Below, in pieces: positions 20,312-30,069 of a stretch of 64,000 nucleotides of DNA. Source of the stretch: Streptomyces aquilus. Lineage in GTDB: Bacteria > Actinomycetota > Actinomycetes > Streptomycetales > Streptomycetaceae. The number at the start of each line of letters is the position of its first letter. Position 1 is the stretch's first letter. The notes beneath the pieces are model-generated. The model was not told the origin of the DNA. It ran no database searches and worked only from the letters and a program-made list of their open reading frames with translations. The translations under genes and the position numbers were made by a program. The stretch is from positions 682,001 through 746,000 of the forward strand of contig NZ_CP034463.1 of assembly GCF_003955715.1 (NCBI RefSeq). Reading direction: 5' to 3'.

Positions 20312-21940
20312 TCAGTGCGTCGAACCGGTGGCTTCGGCCGGGGCATCGGCGTCCGGCCGCCGCGTCCGGCTCTCCCGTGCGGCCGGCAGGTGGTGAGTGA
20401 CCAGGAAACTGGCGAGGGCGATGCCGCCCGTGGCCAGGATGGCCGCCTTCAGTCCGTCCAGTTGCGCGTCGGCGTAGGAGTCCGTGACGGCTTCCACCTC
20501 GGAGGCCGGCAGCCCGGCGCGCTCGGCGGCCGCGTGCACCTGGTCGGTGGGGACGAAGCTGATCCCGGCTTCGAGGGAGACGCCGACCTGTTCACGCGTC
20601 GCCTCGGACAGCTGAGGATGGGTTTCCACCTGTGCCGTGAAAGCGTGCGCCAGTGCACCGATCAGGATGGACCCGATGAGTGCGGTGCCCAGCGCGGAGC
20701 CCAGGTTCTGCGCCGTGAACTGCAGCCCTCCGGCCTCACTGCGTTCCTCCTCGCTGACGCTGGACTGGACGACGTTGCCCAGCTGCGAGGCGAGCAGGCC
20801 GACACCCACGCCCAGCAGGGCCATGGCGCCGGCGAACTGGGCGTCGTCGATGGCCGGCTCGATGGTGGCCAGCAGCCACACGATGGAACCCGTCAGGATC
20901 AGCAGGGCCAGCCGGACCACCCGGCGCGGCCCCAGGATCCGGCCCAGCGACGACCCCGACAGGGAGGTCACGAACATGGTCACGGACACCGGAAGCAGCC
21001 GCAGCCCCGTCTCGAAGGCGTCGAACCCCTGAACCACCTGCAAGTACAGCGGGATGGTGAAGAACAGCCCCAGCAGGATGAGGTTCTGGCTGAGCAGCGT
21101 CAGCAGCCCGGACCGCAGCACCGGCCTGCCCAGCAGCGACAGGTGGACGAGGGGGTCGGCGCCGGTGGCGTCGCGTCGCTGCTCCCAGTGCCGGAAGACG
21201 GCGAGGACGGCCGCCCCGGCCGCGACGACGAAGAGCGTGGGGGCGAAACCGAGGACGGTGAAGGGAGCGTTGCGGGGCTGCACCCACCCCCAGGTGCTGC
21301 TTTGCAGCACCCCGAGCACGCACAGCCCCAGCCCGGCCGCGGAGAGCACCGCGCCGACCCAGTCCAGGCGGGGACGCGGGCCGGCCTGGGCGGGCGTCGG
21401 GATCACCCGCCGGCACAGCAGGATCGCCACGACGATCACGACCTCGCCGGCGAAGACCAGCCGCCAGGTCAGATACGTCGTCACCCAGCCGCCCAGCAAG
21501 GGGCCGACCGCGATTCCGGCACCGGCGAGGCCGCCGATGACCGCGTAGGCGACCGCCCGGTCCTTGCCGCGGTACGACTCCGCCACGAGGGCGGCCATGG
21601 CCGGCAGCACCATGGCCGCCCCGAGGCCCTCGATGACGGACCAGCCCAGGGTGAGGACCCACAGCGTGGGCGCCACCGCGGTCAGTGCCGAGCCCACGGC
21701 GTAGACGACCAGGCCCAGGAGGAACATGCGGCGCCGGCCCAGGATGTCCCCGAACCTGCCCCCGATGATCATGAATGCGGCCATGACCAGGGCATACAGG
21801 GTGATGACCGCCTGGATGGCGGTCACCTCCGTGTCGAAGTCCTCGACCAGCTGGCTGACGGACACGTTCATGACGGAGGTGTCCAGGACCATCAGGAACT
21901 GGGCCGTTCCGAGGACGATCAGAGCCCGCCAGTGCTTCAC
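20312..21940 (-). CDS. DHA2-family (14-TM) MFS exporter
   Basis: About 542 residues from GTG 21938-21940, chosen because a GGTGAGG site lies 8 nt upstream; GTG 21949 is the alternative. Motif A-type sequence GGRFGDILGRRRMF, the helix-1 motif FLMVLDTSVMNVSVSQL, and the helix-5 motif GGLAGAGIAVGPLLGGWV identify the EmrB/QacA DHA2 proton antiporter family. An extracytoplasmic loop lies between helices 13 and 14 (TAQVETHPQLSEATREQVG). The substrate is unknown. It is 19 bp downstream on the same strand from the GH15 gene, and no regulator is adjacent. Confidence 0.9.
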   Translation of the reverse strand: MKHWRALIVLGTAQFLMVLDTSVMNVSVSQLVEDFDTEVTAIQAVITLYALVMAAFMIIGGRFGDILGRRRMFLLGLVVYAVGSALTAVAPTLWVLTLGWSVIEGLGAAMVLPAMAALVAESYRGKDRAVAYAVIGGLAGAGIAVGPLLGGWVTTYLTWRLVFAGEVVIVVAILLCRRVIPTPAQAGPRPRLDWVGAVLSAAGLGLCVLGVLQSSTWGWVQPRNAPFTVLGFAPTLFVVAAGAAVLAVFRHWEQRRDATGADPLVHLSLLGRPVLRSGLLTLLSQNLILLGLFFTIPLYLQVVQGFDAFETGLRLLPVSVTMFVTSLSGSSLGRILGPRRVVRLALLILTGSIVWLLATIEPAIDDAQFAGAMALLGVGVGLLASQLGNVVQSSVSEEERSEAGGLQFTAQNLGSALGTALIGSILIGALAHAFTAQVETHPQLSEATREQVGVSLEAGISFVPTDQVHAAAERAGLPASEVEAVTDSYADAQLDGLKAAILATGGIALASFLVTHHLPAARESRTRRPDADAPAEATGSTH

Positions 21941-21968
21941 GCTCGCCACCTCACCGGGTCCGTCCCGC

Positions 21969-23789
21969 TCAGCGGGCCGCGTCCATCTGCTCGTCGAGCG
22001 AGAGGGCGGCCGTGATCAGCGCGAGGTGGGTGAAGGCCTGCGGGAAGTTGCCCAGTTGTTCTCCCGTGGGGCCGACCTCCTCCGCGAACAGCCCTCCGTG
22101 ACTGGCGTACGTGAGCATCTTGTCGAAGGCGTAACGGGCCTGCCCGAGCCGCCCCGCCCGGGCAAGCGCGTTCACGTACAGGAAGCTGCACAGCGAGAAC
22201 GTGCCTTCGCTGCCCCGCAGTCCGTCCGGGGACGCCGCGGGGTCGTAGCGGTAGACGAGGCTGTCGGAGACCAGTTCCTCTTCCATCGCGTCCAGGGTGG
22301 ACAGCCAACGCGGGTCGTTCGGTGCGATGAATCCGACGGAGGGCATCAGCAGCAGGGACGCGTCGAGCGTGGTGGCGTCGTAGTGCTGGACGAACGCCCG
22401 GCGGTCGGTGCTCCAGCCGCGCTCCATCACCTGGCGCAGGATGTCGTCCCGTGCCGTGATCCACCCGGTGAGGTCGGCGGGGCGGGCGAAGTCGCGGGCC
22501 ATCCGGATGCCCCGGTCGAAGGCCGCCCAGCACATCAGCCGGCTGTAGGTGAAGTCCTTCTGCCCGCCCCGGGTCTCCCAGATGCCTTCGTCGGGCCGGT
22601 CCCACGCCTTGACCAGCCAGTCCAGCACCCCGGCCAGGGACTGCCAGCCGTCGTACGGCGGCGCCGAGGCGGCGTCCTCGACGGCCTGGGACAGGGCGAG
22701 GACCGCCTCTCCGTAGATGTCGAGCTGTAGCTGGCCCGCCGCGCCGTTGCCCACGCGGACCGGCGCGGACCCGCGGTAGCCCTCCCAGTGGTCGAGGACC
22801 TCTTCCGGCAGGTCCGGGTCGCCGTCGATCCGGTACATGATCTGCAGGGGCTCACCGCTGACCGTGCCTCCTGCCCTGATCCGCTCGCCCAGCCAGTCAC
22901 GGAAGGCGTGCGCCTCCTCCAGGTAGCCGAGCCCCAGCAGGGCACCGACCGACATCGAGCCGTCCCGGACCCAGGTGTAGCGGTAGTCCCAGTTGCGCCC
23001 GCCGCCGATCTGCTCCGGCAGCCCCATGGTGGGAGCCGCGACAGGCGCTCCGGTGGGCGCGTAGGTGAGCAGCTTGAGGGTGATGGCCGCCCGGTTCACC
23101 ATGTCCTGCCAGCGTCCCCGGTACCGGCTGCGGCGGACCCACGCATGCCAGAAGTCACGGGTCTGCTCGTACAGCGTCACCACGTCGGCCCGGCTCAGCG
23201 GTGGCGGAGCGGCGTCGTCCGGGTCCCCGACCGTCAGGACGACGGCGGCGAAGTCGTCCGGCCCCAGGGTCGCCTCGCCACGGAGGTCGTCGCCGTCCCC
23301 GCGCCAGGTCACCGGTCCGACGCTCTGCACCGTGGCCTGGGCGCCGGGCGCGTCGAATCGCGCGGCTTCCTCGGTGAGGTCCAGCCGGTGGCCGGCGCGG
23401 CCGTAGTCGAAGCGGGGGCGGCACTCGAGGGCGAAGCGGACCCGGCCGCGCGTGACCCGCAGGACGCGGACCAGCCGGTGCCGGCCTTCCGGTCGGCTTG
23501 TCGACTCCACCGGCATGAAGTCGACGACCTCGCCCACCCCGTCCTCCGCGAGGAAACGGGTCACGAGCACGGCGGTGTCCTGCAGGTACAGCTGGACCGG
23601 GGGCCGCGGGGTGTCGGCGCGGACGCTGAAGTGTCCGCCGCGGTCGTGGTCGAGCAGCGAGGCGAACACGCTGGGCGAGTCGAATCGCGGGGCGCACAGC
23701 CAGTCGACCGTGCCCTCGGAGGAGACGAGCGCGGCCGTCTGGAGGTCTCCGACCATCCCGTGATCGGCGATCGGGGGGTAGCGGCGCAT
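21969..23789 (-). CDS. GH15 glycosidase (trehalase/glucoamylase-like)
   Basis: 606 residues from ATG 23787-23789 after AAGGAG. It has an N-terminal beta-sandwich domain (MRRYPPIADHGMVGDLQTAAL, VDWLCAPRFDSPSVFA) and a C-terminal (alpha/alpha)6 barrel. The active-site segment GRNWDYRYTWVRDGS, the likely catalytic acid in DEGIWETRGG and the base in LFAEEVGPTGEQLGNFPQAF are all present. No signal peptide is seen, so it should act in the cytoplasm on trehalose or maltooligosaccharides; actinobacterial members include trehalases. Divergent from the PAS-GAF regulator at 23998, and 28 bp upstream of the DHA2 exporter. Confidence 0.9.
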   Translation of the reverse strand: MRRYPPIADHGMVGDLQTAALVSSEGTVDWLCAPRFDSPSVFASLLDHDRGGHFSVRADTPRPPVQLYLQDTAVLVTRFLAEDGVGEVVDFMPVESTSRPEGRHRLVRVLRVTRGRVRFALECRPRFDYGRAGHRLDLTEEAARFDAPGAQATVQSVGPVTWRGDGDDLRGEATLGPDDFAAVVLTVGDPDDAAPPPLSRADVVTLYEQTRDFWHAWVRRSRYRGRWQDMVNRAAITLKLLTYAPTGAPVAAPTMGLPEQIGGGRNWDYRYTWVRDGSMSVGALLGLGYLEEAHAFRDWLGERIRAGGTVSGEPLQIMYRIDGDPDLPEEVLDHWEGYRGSAPVRVGNGAAGQLQLDIYGEAVLALSQAVEDAASAPPYDGWQSLAGVLDWLVKAWDRPDEGIWETRGGQKDFTYSRLMCWAAFDRGIRMARDFARPADLTGWITARDDILRQVMERGWSTDRRAFVQHYDATTLDASLLLMPSVGFIAPNDPRWLSTLDAMEEELVSDSLVYRYDPAASPDGLRGSEGTFSLCSFLYVNALARAGRLGQARYAFDKMLTYASHGGLFAEEVGPTGEQLGNFPQAFTHLALITAALSLDEQMDAAR

Positions 23790-23997
23790 CTGCGGGGCTC
23801 CTTCCGGCGGCATGTCCCGGTCGTCGTGGCGCGCCCGGCCTCCACCACCTTGGCCACGACCGGCCCGGGCCGGCTTCCCCCGTCGCGGGTGAGTCTCCGC
23901 CGGGCCGCCGGCAACCGGCCCCCGCCGCCCGAGGATGCAGCGGTCCCGGGCGCAGAGGACGCTGGGAGGACGTCCCGGTGCGCGAGGGAAGCGGTAG

Positions 23998-26076
23998 GTG
24001 ATCTCCATGGCGGACGGTGCTGCCGGCCGACCGGTGGACGAGACGGCGGTCTCGATGCTGGACGCGTTGTTCGACCAGGCACCGATCGGGCTGCATCTGC
24101 TGGACGCCGACCTGCGGGTCGTACGCGTCAACACGGCGACTCCCGCGATGCGGGGCGTGCCCGAGGACGAGCTGGCGGGGCGCCCGGCCCGCGAGGTGTA
24201 CGCCATGGTCGACACCGATGTCGAGGCCCTTCTCCGCGAGGTCCTGGACACGGGCGTGCCTCTGGTACGGCATCGTGTGCCGGCCCGCCTCGACGGGGTG
24301 CGGCACCACTACGAGGTGACGGCGCTGCGGCTGCGGAACCCGCACCAGAGGGTGCTGGGTGTGGCGCTCGCCGTGGTCGACGTCACCGACAGCGAGCGGA
24401 GCCGCGACCGAGCCCGGGTGCTCGACACCGTGCGCGTGCGTGTGGGCCGCACGCTGGATCCCACCGTCACCGGCGAGGAGCTCGTGGCCTCGTTGGTCCC
24501 CGATTTCGCCGATGTGGCCATCGTGGAGGTGGTGGACGCGGTGATCCGTGGCGACGACCCGCCCCTGGCTCCCCTGCCGCCGGGCACCCCCCTGATGCGC
24601 ACCGCGTTCCGCGGCACCCGCACGCCCTCGCCCCAGGCCCACCCGGTCGGTGACGTGTGCACCCTGCCGGCTCCCACGCCTTTCACCCAGGCTCTGGCCG
24701 ACCTGCACCCGCGGACGGTCGCGCTGGACGGCACCGCCCCCTGGTACTCCGTCGATCCCGCGCGGGCGGAGGCGATCCGCTCCTCGAAGGCCCACTCCCT
24801 GCTCGTGGTCCCCCTGGCGCTGCGCGACGCCGCGCTCGGCGTGGTCAGCCTCTACCGCACAGGGCAGTCGCCCGCCTTCGACGCGGGCGACCAGGAGCTG
24901 GCCATGGAACTGGCCGCCCACACCGCCCTGTGCATCGACAACGCGCGCCGCTACACGCGGGAGCACACCGTCGCGGCCACGGTGCAGCGGCAGTTGCTGC
25001 CCCGCCGCCCGGAGACCCACACCTCGCTGGAGGCCGCCTATCTCACCCTCACGGGCGCCGACCCCGGTGCCTGGTACGACACGATCGCCCTCTCCAGCGC
25101 ACGCACCGCCCTCGTCGTCGGCAACGTGTCGGGCCGCGCCCTGAACGCCGCGGCGACCATGGGGCAGCTGCGCACCGCCGTGCGTTCGCTGACGGCGTTC
25201 GACCTGCCTCCCGACGAGCTCATGGCCCGTCTCCACGCGACCGCCGGTCAGCTGGCCGCCGAACGCGCGAGCCTCCCCGTCGGCGATCCGCTGCGCCGCG
25301 AGGCCCTCACCGCCGACTGCGTGTACGCGGTTCACGACCCCCTGTCCACCACCTGCACGCTGGCCGCGGCCGGCGCTCTCGTCCCGCTGGTCGTGCGCCC
25401 CGATGCCACCGTGCTGCTTCCCCGGACACCGGCGGGACCGCGCCTGGGCACGGCGCCGGACGCCCCCTTCGCGGCCACCGAGATCGAAGTGCCGGAGGGC
25501 AGCGTGCTGGTGTTCACCAGCGACCCGCTGCTCACCTCGTACCTGTCGGACGTCTCCGGGCCGCTGACTTCGGCGCCCCACTTCCGGGACCGCCCGCTGC
25601 AGGACCTGTGCGACGCCCTGGTGTACGCCCTCGGCGCGGGCCCGGGGATCGGCGCCGCGGCGGTGATCGTCGCGCGCACCCGGGCCTTTCCCGCCGACCG
25701 GCGTGCCGCGTGGCGGCTCGACGCGAGCCCCTCGGCCGTCGCCGTCGCCCGACGCCGTACCCGCGAGCAGCTCGCCGCCTGGGGCCTGAAGGGCGAGACG
25801 GCGGACGACACCCAGCTCATCGTCAGCGAACTCGTCACCAACGCCGTCCGCTACGGCACTCCTCCCATCGAGCTCCGCCTGATCCACGACCGGACGTTGA
25901 CGTGCGAGGTCCGGGACGCCGGCTCGGCCTCTCCCCGCCTGCGGCACGCCGGTGTCGTGGAGGAGGGCGGACGCGGCCTGTTCATCACCGCCCAGCTCGC
26001 CCAGGCGTGGGGCACGCGGTACACGGCGTCGGGCAAGACGATCTGGACCGAGCAGACGCTGCCGCCCGCCGACTGA
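23998..26076 (+). CDS. PAS-GAF-pseudo-SpoIIE-HATPase regulator
   Basis: 692 residues from GTG 23998, which has GAGGGAA 7 nt upstream; ATG 24007 is the alternative. Domains: PAS (about 15-130), GAF (about 135-325), SpoIIE/PP2C-like (about 335-550), and a C-terminal anti-sigma HATPase (about 575-690, N-box ELVTNAVRYG). The phosphatase core looks dead: the metal Asp of GGDW is Ala358 (GAWYD), the Asp of GDVxGHG is Asn376 (GNVSGRA), and the TDGL motif reads TSDP. An intact paralogue lies at 60416. A sensor that keeps kinase or anti-sigma function without phosphatase activity is the likely reading. Confidence 0.88.
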   Translation: MISMADGAAGRPVDETAVSMLDALFDQAPIGLHLLDADLRVVRVNTATPAMRGVPEDELAGRPAREVYAMVDTDVEALLREVLDTGVPLVRHRVPARLDGVRHHYEVTALRLRNPHQRVLGVALAVVDVTDSERSRDRARVLDTVRVRVGRTLDPTVTGEELVASLVPDFADVAIVEVVDAVIRGDDPPLAPLPPGTPLMRTAFRGTRTPSPQAHPVGDVCTLPAPTPFTQALADLHPRTVALDGTAPWYSVDPARAEAIRSSKAHSLLVVPLALRDAALGVVSLYRTGQSPAFDAGDQELAMELAAHTALCIDNARRYTREHTVAATVQRQLLPRRPETHTSLEAAYLTLTGADPGAWYDTIALSSARTALVVGNVSGRALNAAATMGQLRTAVRSLTAFDLPPDELMARLHATAGQLAAERASLPVGDPLRREALTADCVYAVHDPLSTTCTLAAAGALVPLVVRPDATVLLPRTPAGPRLGTAPDAPFAATEIEVPEGSVLVFTSDPLLTSYLSDVSGPLTSAPHFRDRPLQDLCDALVYALGAGPGIGAAAVIVARTRAFPADRRAAWRLDASPSAVAVARRRTREQLAAWGLKGETADDTQLIVSELVTNAVRYGTPPIELRLIHDRTLTCEVRDAGSASPRLRHAGVVEEGGRGLFITAQLAQAWGTRYTASGKTIWTEQTLPPAD

Positions 26077-26119
26077 ACGGCGGCAGCTCACTCTGCCGGC
26101 GGGACCGCCGACAGGGAGA

Positions 26120-28843
26120 TCACAGCAGCCGGAGGTCCCGGGCGCGGCGCACCGCGTCACTCCGCCGGTTCACCGCGAGCTTCCGGTAGACGCTCTTGAG
26201 GTGCGTCTTCACCGTGTTCACCGACAGATAGAGGTCGGCCGCGATCTCCTCCGTCGACATCATCCTCGCCAGCCGCTCCAGCACGTCCCGCTCGCGTCCG
26301 CTCAGTTCCACCGCGACGAGCGGGGGGAGCGACGACTCCGGTCGCGCCCGCTCGCCGCCGGCCGGCGGCCCCGGCGTCAGCCAGCCGGCCGCCAGCTCGT
26401 GCAGCGCGGCCGTGGCCAACAGGGGCCGGATCCAGGCTCCGGCGTCGAGGAACGGACGCCGCAGCCGCTCGCGGCGGGCGTCCAGCAGCGCCCGCGCCAC
26501 GAGCCGGTGAGCGGTGGCGGAGTCTCCCGCCTCCGCGGCGGCCTGTGCCCTCACCAGCGCCGCCCGCACGGTCACCGCCGGGCCCGTCCCGCCCTGGGTG
26601 TGGATGCTGTCGAGCAGATCGATGGCCTCCGCGGGGCGCCCTGCGGCGAGCTGGATGGCCGCGGCCTCCACGGCACAGGCCGGCTGGTCCGCGCCGACGC
26701 TCCGGAGCGCCTCGGCGGCCTCGTCCGGCCGTCCTTCGGCCAGGTGCGCGGCGGAGGTGACGACCGCTTCGTGGCTTTCCGCCCACGGCGAGGACACCGC
26801 ACCGGAAACGGCCGCGTCCGACGCCTCGACGGCAGCTCGTGCCCGGCCCCTGACCAGCAGGAGACGAGCTGTGGCGAGGGCACGTCCCGCCCTCGGCACC
26901 GGATCGCGCGTGCCCGCCGGCAGTTCGGCCGTCTCGTCGAGCAGGGCCTGGGCCCGGTCCAGTTCGTTGCGGTCGACGGCCACGGCCGCCAGGACCAGCC
27001 TCCCGATGCCGGAGCCGGCCGACTGGGGCAGCCCGTCCTGCTCGGCCTCGGACACCGCCGCCAGGGCCTTGCGCTCCGCCCGGCCGGGCCAGCCGTTCAG
27101 ATAGTCCAGCAGGGCCAGGTGAGACCTCGACTCCTCCCGGGGCATCGCGGTGGCGGCACCCTCGGGAGCACCGGCCACCGCGGACAGGGCGGCACGTGCC
27201 TCCTCGAAACGTCCGGCCCACAGCCGCACCGAGCCCAGATGGGTCAGCAGCAGTGCGGGCAGTTCGGGATGCCTGTCCAGAAGGTGCTGCGGGACCTCCC
27301 GGCCCAGTGCGTCGGCGGCTTCGACGGCCCTCTCGGCCTGGGGGAGGCATCCGGTCAGGCGGGCGGCGAGCGTCTCCAGCAGTGCGCAGCTCAGCTGGGC
27401 GGCCGCCCGGTCGGGCGCCTGGCCGGCCAGCTGTTCCTCGGCGTGGCGCAGGCTTGCCAGACCGTGGTCGAGGTCGTAACGGGCCAGCTCGCGAGCCGCC
27501 CGCACCAGTTCCGTGTCGGGGCTCCCGGCCCCGGGCGTCATGGTGGAGAACAGCTGGGCAAGGTCGTCCGTCGGCGCTCGCGTGAGGAGCCGGCCGATCG
27601 CGAGGTCGTCGACGAGGGCGCCCGCAGCGGCGTCCCAGTCGCCCGCCGCGGCGCCGTGCGCGACCGTCTCCGGCAGGAATCCGGAACTGCGCAGCCACTG
27701 TGCGGCCCGCCGGTGGAGTTCCGGCTCCAGCCCGGGCAGGCGCATGCGCAGATGCGCCCGGAGGATCTCCCCGAACAGCGGGTGGAGCCGGTACCAGGAG
27801 CGGCCGAGGTGCTCGACGAAGGCGTTCGCGCGGTGCAGTCCGAGGAGAAGGGGCTCGGCATCGGTCCGTCCGGTCAGCGCGTTGGCCAGCTCGGGACAGA
27901 ACCGCTCCAGGACGCTCACCCGCATCAGCAGGTCCTGAGTCTCCTCCGTCTGCCCCTTGAGGACCTCGGCCAGCAGGAAGTCCGCGATCGTGCCCCGCTC
28001 CGCCTCGAACTCCTTCAGGTACAGCTCGGGATCGGCGTTCTCCCGGGCGGCCAGCGCGGACAGGCGCAGGCCTACGGCCCACCCCCGGGTGCGGTCCACC
28101 AGGGCGCGCGCGGCCGTCACCGGAAGGCTCAGACCGTGCAGTTCCAGCAGGGTGACGGCTTCCTCCGGGGTGAAGGCCAGCTCGGCGGCACGGATCTCCG
28201 TCAGCTCACCGGCCGCCCGGTAGCGGTGCAGCGGCAGCAGCGGTTCGGTGCGGGTCACGAGGACGAGGTGCAGCCCCCGTCCGGTGTGGTGCAGGACGAA
28301 CTCCAGCTGCTCGGCGATCTCAGGTGCGCTGACGCGGTCGTACTCGTCGAGCACGAGGACCACGGGCCGGTCACGATCGTTCAGTTCGGCGGCGAGCGTG
28401 GTCAGCAGCCTGCCGTCCACCCGGGGCGGGTCCGCCGGGAATCCGGCCGGGCCGGCTGCCAGGGCGCCGGCGGCATGCAGGGCCTGAACGACGTAGGCCC
28501 AGAACACCTCTGGATGCCGGTCCCCCTCTTCGACGCTCAGCCAGGCGACCGGATGCCGCAGACCGGCCGCCCAGTCGGCGGCCAGCAGGGTCTTGCCGGC
28601 CCCTGCCGAGCCGTTGAGGAGGGTCAGCGGCGTGCGCAGCGCCTGGTCGAGATGGTCGACGAGCCGCTGCCGCCGCACGAAGGTGGCCGGCCTCGCGGGG
28701 ACGGCGAACCTGGTGCGCAGGAACGGGTCGCCCAGGGGATCGGTGCCTGGAACGGACGGGTGCCCCAGGGGATCGGTGCCTGGAACGGGCGGAGCCGTGG
28801 GCTCCGTATCGCCGCTGGAAGTGTCGGCCACACCATTCACCAC
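26120..28843 (-). CDS. MalT-like LuxR-family ATP-dependent transcriptional regulator
   Basis: About 907 residues from GTG 28841-28843; the exact start is uncertain because several GTGs cluster here. It is a STAND-type ATPase regulator: Walker A NGSAGAGKTLLAADW, Walker B VVLVLDEYDRVS, an arginine-type VTRTEP sensor, a winged-helix region, then a long TPR-like repeat region (about 400-800) and a C-terminal LuxR HTH (SGRERDVLERLARMMSTEEI, SVNTVKTHLKSVYRKL). The signal is unknown. The N-terminus contains an 11-residue duplication (VPGTDPLGHPS / VPGTDPLGDPF). Convergent with the PAS-GAF regulator, with only 43 bp between the stop codons. Confidence 0.9.
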   Translation of the reverse strand: MVNGVADTSSGDTEPTAPPVPGTDPLGHPSVPGTDPLGDPFLRTRFAVPARPATFVRRQRLVDHLDQALRTPLTLLNGSAGAGKTLLAADWAAGLRHPVAWLSVEEGDRHPEVFWAYVVQALHAAGALAAGPAGFPADPPRVDGRLLTTLAAELNDRDRPVVLVLDEYDRVSAPEIAEQLEFVLHHTGRGLHLVLVTRTEPLLPLHRYRAAGELTEIRAAELAFTPEEAVTLLELHGLSLPVTAARALVDRTRGWAVGLRLSALAARENADPELYLKEFEAERGTIADFLLAEVLKGQTEETQDLLMRVSVLERFCPELANALTGRTDAEPLLLGLHRANAFVEHLGRSWYRLHPLFGEILRAHLRMRLPGLEPELHRRAAQWLRSSGFLPETVAHGAAAGDWDAAAGALVDDLAIGRLLTRAPTDDLAQLFSTMTPGAGSPDTELVRAARELARYDLDHGLASLRHAEEQLAGQAPDRAAAQLSCALLETLAARLTGCLPQAERAVEAADALGREVPQHLLDRHPELPALLLTHLGSVRLWAGRFEEARAALSAVAGAPEGAATAMPREESRSHLALLDYLNGWPGRAERKALAAVSEAEQDGLPQSAGSGIGRLVLAAVAVDRNELDRAQALLDETAELPAGTRDPVPRAGRALATARLLLVRGRARAAVEASDAAVSGAVSSPWAESHEAVVTSAAHLAEGRPDEAAEALRSVGADQPACAVEAAAIQLAAGRPAEAIDLLDSIHTQGGTGPAVTVRAALVRAQAAAEAGDSATAHRLVARALLDARRERLRRPFLDAGAWIRPLLATAALHELAAGWLTPGPPAGGERARPESSLPPLVAVELSGRERDVLERLARMMSTEEIAADLYLSVNTVKTHLKSVYRKLAVNRRSDAVRRARDLRLL
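28731..28788. repeat. Two identical 25-bp copies at 33-bp offset inside the MalT-like gene
   Basis: The same 25 bases occur at 28731-28755 and 28764-28788, an in-frame 11-codon duplication in the N-terminal linker of the regulator before the ATPase domain. It is probably a slippage product with no effect on the fold. Confidence 0.8.
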
Positions 28844-28965
28844 CCTCACCCCTGTCCGTCGGGACCAGATCACGGGCGGCGCTCCCCCACCAGCATCCCA
28901 GCCCTGCCGGCACGGCGCTCGGCGCACGGCGTCACAGGCCGTTCACCAGGCCTTGTGCACGCCGC

Positions 28966-29820
28966 TCAGCCGCGGATCACGTCCTGTTCCAGGTCGGGCC
29001 GGAACGCATGGAACGCGTCCTGGCCCGGCTGGACGACGCCGTAACTGTTCTCCGGTACCTCGTTCCAGGCGCCGGGCAGGTCACCCAGCGGCTCGGACAC
29101 GACCAGGCGGGTGTCGTCGGAGACCTCCTGCAGGAACGCGGCGTCCGGGTGGAGTGCGCGCAGGGTCTCCACCCTGGTGCTGTAGAACAGCGACCGCGAG
29201 CGGCCTTCGCTGGAGTGGCGGAACGCCCAGACACGCTCGCCGTCGGCCACCGCGACGGTCATCTGCAAGGGGTGTTGCACGCCGTGCGAGTGCCCCGTCC
29301 TCTCGACGAAGGCCGCCATGCGCGCCACGGCACCGGGCGGATCGTCCGTCAGACCGAAGGTGAGGGCCAGGAAGAACATGAGTTCGGAGTCGGTGGACCC
29401 CTCGATGTCGGGGTACAGCGCCGGATCGACCGCCACAGCCAGGTCTCGGCGCAGGAGCCGGAAGTCGTTGATCATGCCGTTGTGCATCCACAGCCAGCGG
29501 CCGTGGCGGAAGGGGTGGCAGTTGGACTGCTGCACGGCCGTCCCGGTCGCCGCCCTGATGTGGGCGAAGAAGAGACCCGAGCGAACGTGGTGGGCGACCT
29601 CGCGCAGATTCCGGTTGTTCCAGGCCGGGCCCACGTCCCGCACGACAGCGGGAGTGGCCACGGACTCGTCGGCGTACCAGCCGATACCGAAGCCGTCGCC
29701 GTTGGTCGTCTCCACCCCCATACGGGAGTGGAGGCTCTGGTCGATCAACGAGTGCGACGGCTCGAACAGGACCTGGCTGAGCAGGACCGGGGTGCCCGAG
29801 TAGGCGATCCAGCGACACAT
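28966..29820 (-). CDS. Class II (Ntn) glutamine amidotransferase, EgtC/YafJ-like
   Basis: 284 residues from ATG 29818-29820, with GGAGGG upstream. The catalytic Cys2 follows the initiator Met (MCRWIAYSG), as in Ntn-hydrolase amidotransferases. Also seen are the glutamine-binding NGDGFGIGWY, the FAHIRAAT segment and the WMHNGMIND oxyanion region. It is a stand-alone glutaminase-type domain resembling EgtC or YafJ. No ergothioneine genes are adjacent, so the substrate, perhaps a gamma-glutamyl amide, is open. Confidence 0.88.
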   Translation of the reverse strand: MCRWIAYSGTPVLLSQVLFEPSHSLIDQSLHSRMGVETTNGDGFGIGWYADESVATPAVVRDVGPAWNNRNLREVAHHVRSGLFFAHIRAATGTAVQQSNCHPFRHGRWLWMHNGMINDFRLLRRDLAVAVDPALYPDIEGSTDSELMFFLALTFGLTDDPPGAVARMAAFVERTGHSHGVQHPLQMTVAVADGERVWAFRHSSEGRSRSLFYSTRVETLRALHPDAAFLQEVSDDTRLVVSEPLGDLPGAWNEVPENSYGVVQPGQDAFHAFRPDLEQDVIRG

Positions 29821-30069
29821 CTTGGATCCCTCCGCTCCGAGGATCGACAGCGTCGGGACCGGCGGCGACATTCGATGCCTCTGCGCGCATGGGCGATGGC
29901 GTTCCGCCGTACCGCGGCGGGGACGGACTCGGAGGCGGCGAAGTGGGAGCGTCGTCCTTGCGAGTAACCACCAGTATCTCGTGCCCCGGCCCGCGGGGCA
30001 CGTCGAGCCCGGACGGCGCGGACGCGCGGCCACGGATCGGACGCCTCGTGAGTCGAACGCGATGCCCGG

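Noticed and set aside
25952..29044. Long plus-strand open frame (about 1000 codons) opposite the MalT-like regulator
   Set aside because: An antisense shadow caused by high GC; the minus strand has intact Walker and LuxR motifs.
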